Of a stretch of DNA of 64,000 bases, positions 26,696 to 34,308 are shown in pieces (positions within the stretch are counted from its first letter, which is position 1; every line of letters starts with the position of its first letter). The notes below the pieces were generated by a model. It was given only the letters and a program-made list of their open reading frames with translations, made no database searches and was not told the origin of the DNA. This DNA comes from Trichlorobacter thiogenes (GTDB taxonomy: Bacteria; Desulfobacterota; Desulfuromonadia; Geobacterales; Pseudopelobacteraceae), in the NCBI RefSeq assembly GCF_900167465.1, contig NZ_FUWR01000001.1, positions 489,269-553,268 on the forward strand, read 5' to 3'. The position numbers were made by a program, and so were the translations under genes.

Positions 26696-27628
26696 ATGCG
26701 TATCCTTTTCCTGGTTGTCTGTCTGCTACTTGCCTCCCTGCCCGCCACTGCCGCTGTCATCAATGTCGAGTTCAATTTTACCCCCTATTTTGCTCCTGCT
26801 GACCCCACTGCCAAGCAGGTGGACACCATACCGGGTAAGGCGGTGGTCTATCTCAACAATCAGGTGCTTGCGGAACAGGAACTTGAAAAGCGGGATCTGC
26901 CAGTGCTGTTTGAAGAACGGGAGATCTCTCCGGCGGTCTGGATACTGGCCAGTTCAATGGGGTCGGGTCTGCGTAAAGGTGCCAACAGCATTCGGGTCGA
27001 GTTTACCCCTGCAAACCCGAGCCAGCCCTATCTGGCCCGATTTACCTGGTCGGAAGTAACTGACAAGGAAACCCGTACTGATGACGGTGCGGGTCGTAGC
27101 ACTGCCACCAACTATGGTGGTACCGGCAAGGAAGAGCGCCCGGTCAAGGGCAAAGTGGTGTTTGAGCGGGGCTTTACTGCTGATTTTGCGGTTGATCATG
27201 CCTGGCACCATTATCCACCAATCACCGCAGTAAGCCCGGCAGACAAGGCCAGCCTGATTGCCCTGCTGAAAGAGCGGGCCACACTGTTCAAACCCAACTT
27301 TGCTGCTGCCTACAAACTGCTGGAGAAACAGCCCAACCTGACCGTACCAGCCATGAAAAAGGCCAAATGCCTGGAAAATGCCTACAAAGTGGGGATCCGG
27401 GTTAAGGCACCCACGCTAGAACAACTTGAAACGGTTATTACCAATGCCCCTGAACTGCTGCTGCAGGGCAAAGCTGGCAGCCCGCTGCATCCGATTAACC
27501 GTGCCGCTTTTAAGAAGATCAAAGGTGATGAAAACCAGATGTGTGCTGCCATGGCCCTGTATACCCTTTATCCACCCCGCCTGACCGTGGTGCGTACACC
27601 GACCGGCACGTGGGAGGTGGTTGAGTAG
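26696..27628 (+). CDS. Exported hypothetical protein
   Basis: 310 residues, family not recognised. Signal peptide of about 19 residues (LLLASLPATAA). The N-terminal half is beta-rich with an EFTPANPSQPYLARFTWSEV segment; the C-terminal half has a Cys pair (KKAKCLENAYKVGIRVKA, ENQMCAAMALYTLYPPRL) and a helical region. RBS GGAGGG eight bases before the ATG. The YciI gene follows after 29 bases. A periplasmic location is predicted. Confidence 0.6.
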   Translation: MRILFLVVCLLLASLPATAAVINVEFNFTPYFAPADPTAKQVDTIPGKAVVYLNNQVLAEQELEKRDLPVLFEEREISPAVWILASSMGSGLRKGANSIRVEFTPANPSQPYLARFTWSEVTDKETRTDDGAGRSTATNYGGTGKEERPVKGKVVFERGFTADFAVDHAWHHYPPITAVSPADKASLIALLKERATLFKPNFAAAYKLLEKQPNLTVPAMKKAKCLENAYKVGIRVKAPTLEQLETVITNAPELLLQGKAGSPLHPINRAAFKKIKGDENQMCAAMALYTLYPPRLTVVRTPTGTWEVVE

Positions 27629-27657
27629 CTTAACAATACCCAAAGGAGCAACAACCG

Positions 27658-27948
27658 ATGTTCATCGTATCCGTAACCTACCAACAGCCGCTGGAGGTGG
27701 TGGACCAGCATCTGGCCGACCATCTTGCCTTTCTTGACCGTTACTTTAGCCAAGGCACCTTTATCGCCTCTGGTCGCAAAGTACCCCGTACTGGCGGGAT
27801 TATCCTGGCCACCGGAGTTACACGGGAGCAGCTTGATGCGATCCTGCTGGAAGACCCGTTTAACCAACACAAGATTGCCAGCTATGAGGTCACTGAATTT
27901 GAGCCGAACCGGACCGGGCCGGAGTATGCCTGGTTTTTGAGTTTGTAG
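27658..27948 (+). CDS. YciI family protein
   Basis: 96 residues with the YciI-type ferredoxin-like fold: FIVSVTYQQPLEVVDQHLADHLAFLDRYFSQGTFIASGRKVPRTGG and a DPFNQHKIASYEVTEF segment. Conserved His (QHLADHLAFL) and Asp are present. The family includes dehydrochlorinase-like enzymes, mostly uncharacterised. The ATG has AAAGGAG nine bases before it. Confidence 0.88.
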   Translation: MFIVSVTYQQPLEVVDQHLADHLAFLDRYFSQGTFIASGRKVPRTGGIILATGVTREQLDAILLEDPFNQHKIASYEVTEFEPNRTGPEYAWFLSL

Positions 27949-27965
27949 GGTGTTTGGGAAAAACA

Positions 27966-28011
27966 CCGGCCGTGTAGGTGCATATGTGAGCCGGTTAATA
28001 ATGCATTAGAC
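27966..28011 (+). repeat. Hairpin-plus-core element 3 (integron junction-like)
   Basis: CCGGCCGTGTAGGTG / CATATGTGAGCCGG imperfect hairpin, then TTAATAATGC and ATTAGAC (28005-28011), one base off GTTRRRY. Most diverged of the four. A separate GGTGTTT / AAACACC hairpin abuts it at 27949-27967. The HEPN-type gene starts 15 bases on. Confidence 0.5.
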
Positions 28012-28025
28012 AAAAAGGGTGTGTT

Positions 28026-28540
28026 ATGAATCCTACGGATGCTTGTGCGTTTAATAATGTAACTAGCTATATTTACAAACTTGGACACTTTTGCAGTCTT
28101 TTAACAGCATAGAGTTGTTTTTACGCTTATATTTATACAAAAAATCAGGCTGCGATCAGAAGGATTTCTTGAAGTATAGCCGAGCTGAAATAGGAGATGA
28201 ATTACCAGAAAATCCGATTACGGACTATCGAGCATTTAAAGCACTTTGTACTGCTTTTAATAATCTTCAGGAAAATGACCGCAAGATAGATTTTTCAGAA
28301 CTCATTGAATTGCGGGACGCGTTGGCGCATGGTCGAGTATCGGGAGATGACTTGGGAAACATGCTTGTAGTTAAATATTCTAGTCCCCAGAACAGAAAGG
28401 TAAGGGTGGAATACAAGAAACAACTGACTCAAGCTGATTTTGAGAGAATAACTGATCGAATAGTCTGGCTTTCTATGGAAATATCAAGGCGAATGGGGGC
28501 AAAGATGCCAGATGAATTTGATCCGAACGAGTACACTTAA
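28026..28540 (+). pseudogene. HEPN-motif protein, apparently frameshifted
   Basis: The best start is the ATG at 28026, with AGGGTG six bases before it, right after the junction-like element. That frame (MNPTDACAFNNVTSYIYKLGHFCSL) stops at TAG 28110-28112. The -1 frame continues with FNSIELFLRLYLYKKSG and 140 more residues. A fifth T in the TTTT run near 28099-28102 would join them into one protein of about 171 residues. The long frame carries ELRDALAHGR (R-x4-H at Arg75 and His80 of the frame from 28091), the HEPN motif. A TTG at 28091 could also start it, but it lacks a ribosome binding site. Treat as broken or as a short active form. Confidence 0.6.
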
Positions 28541-28637
28541 GAATCTGTCGTGGGATGAAAAGAGAACCTAGCTGTTCAATTAATGGCTTGTTTGAGTCGT
28601 GACATCAGCTTGAAGTTACAGGAAAGTAACCAGCAAA

Positions 28638-29360
28638 ATGAACTGTTTTATCGCGAAAATATGGCTGATGATCTTTACATTACTGGTGCTGCTGCATACA
28701 GGGACAGCTATTGCTGCAGAAAGCGCGCAGCAGCACCCGCGTTGTGACTATGTTGCATACCAGCGACTTCCACTCACTAAAAAGCTGCACGGTGTAGATG
28801 GGGCGCTTGTCATACTAAGGGATCGAAGTGTTCTGGCTGTTGAACAGTATTCATTTGAGGATAATGAGACATCCTGCAATGCCCGCCTCCACCTTGAGGG
28901 GCCTGGCAACACGCCTATAGCAACCCATGCACTGGAGCGGCCCATTGCCAGGATTGAAGCGACCAATCTTGTTGGGGGAAGACCGGCAAGTTTTGCGCTG
29001 ACCGTTGATTACAGCTCCGGCATAGGGTCTTATTCAGGGCCAGCCACCAGGTTTTTTGATGTCGTTGCAGGGGAAATCCGTTGGTTACAGGCGAAAGATA
29101 AAAAAACAGGTACACTACAAGAGCTGGTTGTGGCCAGTACGCTAAAAACCGAATGGAAGCTGGTCCCGAACGGGCAACATCAAGATATTCTTGAGGTTCG
29201 TTGCAGGCCCGCATTCAAAGGTGAGTATGATGATTCGTTTGAAGTCACGTACAAGCGTTATCGCTTCAATGGCCATGGCTGGATGCAGTACAGCAGGTCA
29301 GAAAAAGGTTTTTGGGAAAGTGACGGTACGTTTCCCCAAGTGACACTGTTTCCCCGATAA
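28638..29360 (+). CDS. Exported hypothetical protein
   Basis: 240 residues, not recognised. Signal peptide about 27 residues (MIFTLLVLLHTGTAIA). Mature part is beta-rich, with Cys near the N-terminus (PRCDYVAY, ETSCNARL) and near 193 (EVRCRPAF). The 97-base gap upstream contains no clear attC. RBS AGGAAAG lies about 11 bases before the ATG. Confidence 0.55.
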   Translation: MNCFIAKIWLMIFTLLVLLHTGTAIAAESAQQHPRCDYVAYQRLPLTKKLHGVDGALVILRDRSVLAVEQYSFEDNETSCNARLHLEGPGNTPIATHALERPIARIEATNLVGGRPASFALTVDYSSGIGSYSGPATRFFDVVAGEIRWLQAKDKKTGTLQELVVASTLKTEWKLVPNGQHQDILEVRCRPAFKGEYDDSFEVTYKRYRFNGHGWMQYSRSEKGFWESDGTFPQVTLFPR

Positions 29361-29378
29361 AAACAAGGGGAGTGCTTC

Positions 29379-29843
29379 ATGCAGCATGAACTACGCCGTA
29401 AAGATCGCGGCATGCCTGAATCCGAAGCCAGAGAGCTGTTGGAGCGGGGTGAATATGGCGTACTATCCCTTTGTGGCGCTGATAATGAGCCCTATGGTCT
29501 GCCGCTTAGCTACTGCGTGCTGGACAATGCCATCTATTTTCACTGCGCCCTTGAAGGCCGCAAGCTGGTGATACTGGCTGCCAACAGCCGCGCCTCATTC
29601 TGCGTGGTGGGGGCAACAGAGGTCCTACCGGAGAAGTTTTCTACCCGATATGAAAGCGTCATTGTATCCGGCAATGTGACTGAGGCACTGGGTGAGGACA
29701 AACAGCGCGGCCTGGCAGGTCTGGTGGCAAAATATTCCAGCAGCTTCATGTCGGAAGGGCTGCACTATATTGGCGTGCAGTGGCAAGCAACCAGAGTCTT
29801 TAAGCTGAGCATTGACACTATCAGTGGCAAGGCAAGGCGCTGA
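29379..29843 (+). CDS. Pyridoxamine 5'-phosphate oxidase-fold flavoprotein (Nim-like)
   Basis: 154 residues with the NimA/FMN split-barrel pattern: RRKDRGMPESEARELLERGEYGVLSLCGADNEPYGLPLSYCVLDNAIYFHCALEGRKL. Members bind FMN or heme and include nitroimidazole reductases; the activity here is unknown. The stop of this gene lies 14 bases before the start chosen for the VanZ-like gene. Confidence 0.9.
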   Translation: MQHELRRKDRGMPESEARELLERGEYGVLSLCGADNEPYGLPLSYCVLDNAIYFHCALEGRKLVILAANSRASFCVVGATEVLPEKFSTRYESVIVSGNVTEALGEDKQRGLAGLVAKYSSSFMSEGLHYIGVQWQATRVFKLSIDTISGKARR

Positions 29844-29856
29844 GAAATATCAGGCA

Positions 29857-30264
29857 ATGGATCTGACAACCGGCCCGGGCAGGCCACACAAAGGTAGCTG
29901 GTTATGGCAGGTTTTGCTGGCAGCATGTACAGCCAGTATCCTGTACCTGTCGCTTATCCCTGCTCCGCCAGCGGTCAGTACGGGCTGGGACAAGTCAAAT
30001 CATGCCCTTGCAATGGCCGTGGTAACGTTACTTGCCCACCGCTCTGCGCACCTTAAACCGTGGTCACTTTACTTTGCGTTTGGCTATTCCCTGCTGCTGG
30101 GTGCCGCAATTGAGCTGCTGCAAGGATGGTGTACCACCACCCGTTCTGCTGAATGGCTTGATCTGGTGGCTGATCTGGTAGGTATCGCAATTATGAGTAT
30201 ACTTTTAAGGCTTTACGAAAAAAGAACCGCAGACAGAAGAATGAGTTCACCCCCGCCTGCCTGA
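29857..30264 (+). CDS. VanZ family membrane protein
   Basis: 135 residues from the ATG at 29857; an upstream start at 29812 would overlap the previous gene by 32 bases. VanZ features: SLIPAPPAVSTGWDKSNHALAMAVVTLLAHRS and LLLGAAIELLQGWCTTTRSAEWLDLVADLVGIAI with four membrane helices. Function beyond the VanZ fold is unknown. Confidence 0.85.
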   Translation: MDLTTGPGRPHKGSWLWQVLLAACTASILYLSLIPAPPAVSTGWDKSNHALAMAVVTLLAHRSAHLKPWSLYFAFGYSLLLGAAIELLQGWCTTTRSAEWLDLVADLVGIAIMSILLRLYEKRTADRRMSSPPPA

Positions 30265-30408
30265 AGGTCCGCATAATTTCATTTCTCCACACAGGACTGT
30301 CCGACTGTTACAGAAAAATCCGTGGTGGCATTTCAGTTTCTTGAGTATGCGGCGTTACCTGCCGATATAGTTAGCATTGTATATCGTTTGCAGTGCTCAG
30401 GAGGAGTT

Positions 30409-31098
30409 ATGTTCACCGCCGCCACATGTACCACGCCCATGCCAACGGCAGCCCCCTTAACCTTTTCAACCCGCTCCCTTGACCTGATGCAACGCAGAGG
30501 GGTTACCGATCAGGAACGTGAACGGTTTGCCGCTATACTTGCAACTGCCAGTAATGCCGGGGGTTGTAGCGATCCCAAGTCTTTTTTGAGTAACCTCTCT
30601 AGCGATGAGATGGAGATTTTACGGAAGGTCCACTGCCTTGCAGACCCGATTGCAGTAAATAACCTTGATTTTGAAGGGGCCTACAACCTGTTGATGGCGC
30701 CTGGTGAGGCAAAGGATCTTAATAACGATGGCCTGCTGGGAATCGGAGCGGGAAAAATCTGGGAGTATCCACCTCCAAACGCACCCGAGGCGGTCAAAAA
30801 GGCCTGGGAGGCAGCCACGGCAGGCGTGCCGGAATCAGAGAAGTGGCTGAAGATGGCCCCTTTTATGGCTGCAGCAGCCTGTGCAAACCTGAAGTCTGAT
30901 TTAAGCGGTTTCTATGAGCCGGGGGAGACCGGTTATAAAAATATCTATGCCGATCCTGGCTTTAGCTACATTGGTCAGGTGCGGGATATTTTGAGCATGA
31001 TGGATCGCTTCAAAGGGCAGAATGATGTGCACTATCAGGAAAATAAAGAGTTTCTGCTTTCCTTTTTAAAGGAGCTTACGGTCAACCACGCAGTCTAA
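30409..31098 (+). CDS. Hypothetical protein
   Basis: 229 residues from the ATG at 30409, which has CAGGAGG upstream; the frame is open back to 30322 without a good site. Not recognised. Contains an EF-hand-like loop (DLNNDGLLGIGAGKIWE), and an N-terminal LMQRRGVTDQERERFAAILATA helix. No signal peptide. It may be a cytoplasmic Ca-binding-type or secreted-by-other-route protein. The gene at 31100 converges with a one-base gap. Confidence 0.55.
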   Translation: MFTAATCTTPMPTAAPLTFSTRSLDLMQRRGVTDQERERFAAILATASNAGGCSDPKSFLSNLSSDEMEILRKVHCLADPIAVNNLDFEGAYNLLMAPGEAKDLNNDGLLGIGAGKIWEYPPPNAPEAVKKAWEAATAGVPESEKWLKMAPFMAAAACANLKSDLSGFYEPGETGYKNIYADPGFSYIGQVRDILSMMDRFKGQNDVHYQENKEFLLSFLKELTVNHAV

Positions 31099-31099
31099 G

Positions 31100-31633
31100 C
31101 TAGTTAGCCCACTGCCCTGCTGACAAATCCCTGATCAGCAGGGCTTCTTGTTCATCAATCCCCAATGAGAGCAGAAAGGCATGATGGGCCTGGGGGGCAC
31201 GGCGCTCAAATTCAACGTGCCACTGTTGCATGGCTGCTTCGTCCATGCCTGCAGCTCGCAGCATATCAATCCAGGTCTGTTTATCGATTGCAATCGCCAG
31301 CTCTCCCCCTGCCTGCAGATTCAGCATTCCGGCCAGCAGTTGCTGCTGGGCCTGCAGGTTTCTGATTTCACACCCGATCGCCTCCAGCCGTTGCCGGATC
31401 ACCAGTTCGCTGCCTGCTTCTGCGGTTGCCAGAAGGCGACGGATCGCTTCAATGCCCAGCCCGGCTTGGCGGTAGGAACAGATGGTTGCAAGCCGCTCTT
31501 TGTCGGCAGTGGAATAGCAGCGGTAGCCGGCCTCACTGCGTCCCGAAGGCTGTAACAGGCCAATCCGGTCATAGTAAAGCAGGGTGCTGCGGGAAAGGCC
31601 GAACAGGCGCGCCAGTTGGGTAATGCGGTACAT
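31100..31633 (-). CDS. MerR family transcriptional regulator
   Basis: 177 residues from the ATG at 31633; the frame extends upstream without a ribosome binding site. MerR winged HTH: MYRITQLARLFGLSRSTLLYYDRIGLLQPSGRSEAGYRCYS, a dimerisation coiled coil (about 65-105) and a C-terminal effector domain of about 55 residues (WIDMLRAAGMDEAAMQQWH...FLLSLGIDEQEALLIRDLS). That last domain is similar to the whole of the small protein encoded just upstream. The effector is unknown. Confidence 0.9.
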   Translation of the reverse strand: MYRITQLARLFGLSRSTLLYYDRIGLLQPSGRSEAGYRCYSTADKERLATICSYRQAGLGIEAIRRLLATAEAGSELVIRQRLEAIGCEIRNLQAQQQLLAGMLNLQAGGELAIAIDKQTWIDMLRAAGMDEAAMQQWHVEFERRAPQAHHAFLLSLGIDEQEALLIRDLSAGQWAN

Positions 31634-31649
31634 ACGGGCTCCAAAAGGT

Positions 31650-31672
31650 ACGGCCCCGAAAACCGGGGCCGT
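31650..31672. terminator. Hairpin between the small protein gene and merR
   Basis: Nine-base-pair stem ACGGCCCCG / CGGGGCCGT with loop AAAAC. Lies just downstream of the small gene at 31680 (minus strand), 17 bases before the merR start. No T-run, so it is more likely an attenuating hairpin. Confidence 0.5.
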
Positions 31673-31679
31673 GTAGTGT

Positions 31680-31865
31680 CTATCTGCTTGCTTTACGAAT
31701 CTCGGTAATCCGCTCTGCTGGTAATCCCAGCCACTCCAGAAAACTCTGGTGTCCTGCCGGGTTCTGCTGCTCAAACAGGCGGTGCCACTGTTGCATGGTT
31801 GCTTCGTCCAGGCCGATCTCCCTGAAGCGTCCAACCCATTCTTCTACGGTTACGTTCGGTTGCAT
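31680..31865 (-). CDS. Small protein, stand-alone copy of a MerR C-terminal effector domain
   Basis: 61 residues from the ATG at 31865, with AAGGAGA nine bases before it. Sequence aligns with the last 55 residues of the downstream MerR regulator: W..R..G.DEA.MQQWH..FE...P..H..FL..LG......IR. It has no DNA-binding part. The two genes are in the same direction, 46 bases apart. It could be a ligand-binding or modulating partner, or the ancestor of the MerR C-terminal domain. This is inference from similarity. Confidence 0.75.
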   Translation of the reverse strand: MQPNVTVEEWVGRFREIGLDEATMQQWHRLFEQQNPAGHQSFLEWLGLPAERITEIRKASR

Positions 31866-31975
31866 GATGCGTCTCCTTGGTCTGTGGTTTGATGTCGTGG
31901 CCATGACAAGGATCAGGCTAAACTGTGAAGCTGTAGACGGGTCAAGCAGTTTGTTGCAACCTTTGAAGAGCTGAT

Positions 31976-33418
31976 TCAGGGTTTTTTAGCCGGTTGCTCT
32001 GTCTTGGTCTCCTTCAGCATCTTTTCCAGCTCATAGCCCAGCATGGCCTGGGTCACCCGGTCGGTTTCCAGCAGATCGCAGGCAACATGATGATCATCCT
32101 TGGCACAGAGCTTCTTCAGCCCCGCTTCCACCCCTTCATCACCGGTTTTGCCAACGGTGTAGATCCAGTTTTCACAGCCGACCCGCACCCCTTTTTCGCA
32201 GACCTTGGCATACTGCAGCGCAGCCTCTTTCCAGTTGTTGGCAAGTGCAGCCATGGAGCCCAGGCGGTTGCAGCCCTGGGTATCACCGGCCTGGCAGCAG
32301 ACAGCAGGGTCTTTGTCCAGGCCACAGTTTGATGAAAGCGGTTCTTCTTTGTAGATGATGGGGGCCTGACAAACCTGTTGAGGGGCACTCTCCCTGCGGT
32401 AGACTTCAAAGTTGTTCCAGTCATCCATCCCCAGCAAAATGGTGTCGCTCAGGCGGGCAAAGACAAAATCGCCCCCCTTGTCGTGGCGCAGCTTGATCAG
32501 TCCATCTTCCAGCCGGGCCCGCAGCTGACTGCCCAGCGAGATGGTTACCATGCCCCGATCTTTGAAAACCATCGTTCCGCTCAGGGCCGAGACCGTACTG
32601 AGGTATTCGCCACAGGGCAGGGTTGTGGCAGAAGCCAGTGCCTTTGGGAATTGCAGGCTGATCAGCTGTTTGTGGCGGGCACAGGCATGCTCGTCAAGAT
32701 TTGCTTTGCATAGAGTTTCAAACAGCTGTGCGCTCTGACTGAACCGTTGCGCACGCCAGAGCTGCTGCACTGCCTTGCGGCACAGATCAGGGGTCTTGAA
32801 GCGGCTGCAGGAGTCGGCAATTTCGTCAAGCTGAGCTGCTGGTAACGGCTTTTTCTCGGCATACATGCCGCTAAACGGATTATCCCGTTTGTTGGCTGCC
32901 TTGTCGTACAGCTCCAGCAACCCTAGGCAGGCCTGTGGCTGAGTACGGCACTGCTGCTGCAGTATCGGAATGTTGGCACTGCTTTGGGCGTCTGCGACAC
33001 AGGCATTGCTATCACCGGCTGCACAGCATTCCTTTTCCTTGCCGTAGCTGCATTCCGGCTTTGTCAGGTAGCCCAGTTTTTGAAGGGAAGGACAGCTGTT
33101 GCGCTGTTGCTGGATATAGATAGTGTCGCCCCAGCTGCTGTCAGACTTTTTCAGCTGTTTGCCGTTGCCGACGAACTGGTACTGCTGGCCGTAGCCGGTT
33201 TCATAATTGCGCAGCCAGACCGATTGCCCGGCCCGGTAGTACTGGTGTACCGCCTGCACGACCCCATCCTTGTTGTATTCCTGCACGGTTCCATCCGGCT
33301 GAAACAACAACCGATAGCCGATCTTCTGATCAAGGTAGCTGGCGCAGGGAGCCGCCCAGGCAGGGCTGAAACAGCAGAAAAGGACGAGCGCAAGGCAGAG
33401 AGTTGTCCAGCGAGGCAT
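31976..33418 (-). CDS. Exported Cys-rich protein with two related modules
   Basis: 480 residues. Signal peptide about 22 (LVLFCCFSPAWA). Many Cys. Two modules repeat the pattern ECCAAGDSNACVADA and VCCQAGDTQGCNRLG (about residues 128-142 and 375-389), spaced C-C-x-x-G-D-x-x-x-C. The first part of each module holds a beta-rich segment with QYYRAGQSVWLRNYETGYGQ. Sel1-like helical-repeat character in the C-terminal part (WKEAALQYAKVCEKG...GCENWIYTVG). Function unknown. Next to two other exported proteins. Confidence 0.65.
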   Translation of the reverse strand: MPRWTTLCLALVLFCCFSPAWAAPCASYLDQKIGYRLLFQPDGTVQEYNKDGVVQAVHQYYRAGQSVWLRNYETGYGQQYQFVGNGKQLKKSDSSWGDTIYIQQQRNSCPSLQKLGYLTKPECSYGKEKECCAAGDSNACVADAQSSANIPILQQQCRTQPQACLGLLELYDKAANKRDNPFSGMYAEKKPLPAAQLDEIADSCSRFKTPDLCRKAVQQLWRAQRFSQSAQLFETLCKANLDEHACARHKQLISLQFPKALASATTLPCGEYLSTVSALSGTMVFKDRGMVTISLGSQLRARLEDGLIKLRHDKGGDFVFARLSDTILLGMDDWNNFEVYRRESAPQQVCQAPIIYKEEPLSSNCGLDKDPAVCCQAGDTQGCNRLGSMAALANNWKEAALQYAKVCEKGVRVGCENWIYTVGKTGDEGVEAGLKKLCAKDDHHVACDLLETDRVTQAMLGYELEKMLKETKTEQPAKKP

Positions 33419-33438
33419 GAAGATCTCCTTAAGGGTGA

Positions 33439-33735
33439 TTATTTATTTGGAGGAGCTGAGCTTTTTCTGCCAGCATCGTGGTACAGGGTGTAGGGCAGTA
33501 GCAAGGTATCGGCAGTCAGGCTGAGCGGGAAATCCATGAGCGCAAACGGCCAGAAGAGTGACAGAATGCCAGCGGAATCATCACCCGCAGCCCCGATCAC
33601 AGCTACATTTACCTGCGTGCCGCAATAGACCAGTGAATCTGCATGGGGCCGATCGGCAAAGGTCTCGGAAAAGGTTGAACAGCCGCTGGTCAGACATAGT
33701 AATGCTACGATTACATAGAGCCGGTATCGATACAT
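33439..33735 (-). CDS. YceK/YidQ family lipoprotein
   Basis: 98 residues with a lipobox (LTSGCS, Cys19) and the YceK/YidQ pattern FWPFALMDFPLSLTADTLLLPYTLYHD. Small outer- or inner-membrane lipoprotein; function unknown. In the same strand and close to the gene at 33740 (four bases apart). Confidence 0.85.
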   Translation of the reverse strand: MYRYRLYVIVALLCLTSGCSTFSETFADRPHADSLVYCGTQVNVAVIGAAGDDSAGILSLFWPFALMDFPLSLTADTLLLPYTLYHDAGRKSSAPPNK

Positions 33736-33739
33736 ACCG

Positions 33740-34210
33740 CTACTTGACCGGTGCAGCGGGCTCTGTCTGCTTTTTACCTAGAGCGCGTTGCAGCTCCTTA
33801 GCATTAAGATGTTTTTCAAAACCGGAGAAATATTTTGAAACCTCACCATTGGCCATAAGTCCCTGCATGGCCACCTGTCCCAGCACGCCAAAGCTCGCCT
33901 TAAAGGTGTCGTCTCCTTCAAAATCAACCGCTTGCCTGGTTTCAGTCTTGCAGCTTACGGTGAGCAGCCGCATCACCAGTTTGCCGGTTTCCTTGTTGAG
34001 CTGTTCCCCCATCTCCGGTGTTACGCCGCTTAAGGCTTTAACATCGGGGTGGGTCGCCATGGCAGCAAAGATCCATTTGATCAACAGGGTCTTGTCAGCC
34101 TCACTGGTGGATCTGACTAGGCATTTGGACATTTCATCGGTAAAAGGACCGGCATACGCGGTTGTTGCCATAGCGGTAAGGATCAAAAACAACACTACTT
34201 TTAATCTCAT
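33740..34210 (-). CDS. Small exported protein of unknown function
   Basis: 156 residues from the ATG at 34210 (GGAGG upstream). Signal peptide of about 20 residues (LFLILTAMATTAYA). A helical mature part with one Cys pair (SKCLVRS, TVSCKTE). Resembles no family I can name. Four bases before the YceK-like gene; part of a run of three minus-strand exported genes. Confidence 0.6.
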   Translation of the reverse strand: MRLKVVLFLILTAMATTAYAGPFTDEMSKCLVRSTSEADKTLLIKWIFAAMATHPDVKALSGVTPEMGEQLNKETGKLVMRLLTVSCKTETRQAVDFEGDDTFKASFGVLGQVAMQGLMANGEVSKYFSGFEKHLNAKELQRALGKKQTEPAAPVK

Positions 34211-34308
34211 AACGACCTCCGTGGGGATATTTGGATACAATGCGGATGTTCAGCACCGTTTTACTCTTGTTGTGTGCGCCATGCAAGCATGCCTTAAGCT
34301 GATTTGGG

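Noticed and set aside
28097-28103. Programmed -1 frameshift in the HEPN-type gene
   Set aside because: T CTT TTA is not an X-XXY-YYZ slippery heptamer with identical triplets, and no downstream stem is evident; a simple deletion is more likely.
28541-28637. attC after the frameshifted HEPN-type gene
   Set aside because: Only short AGCTG/CAGCT and TTCAA/TTGAA pairs; no clear core boxes.
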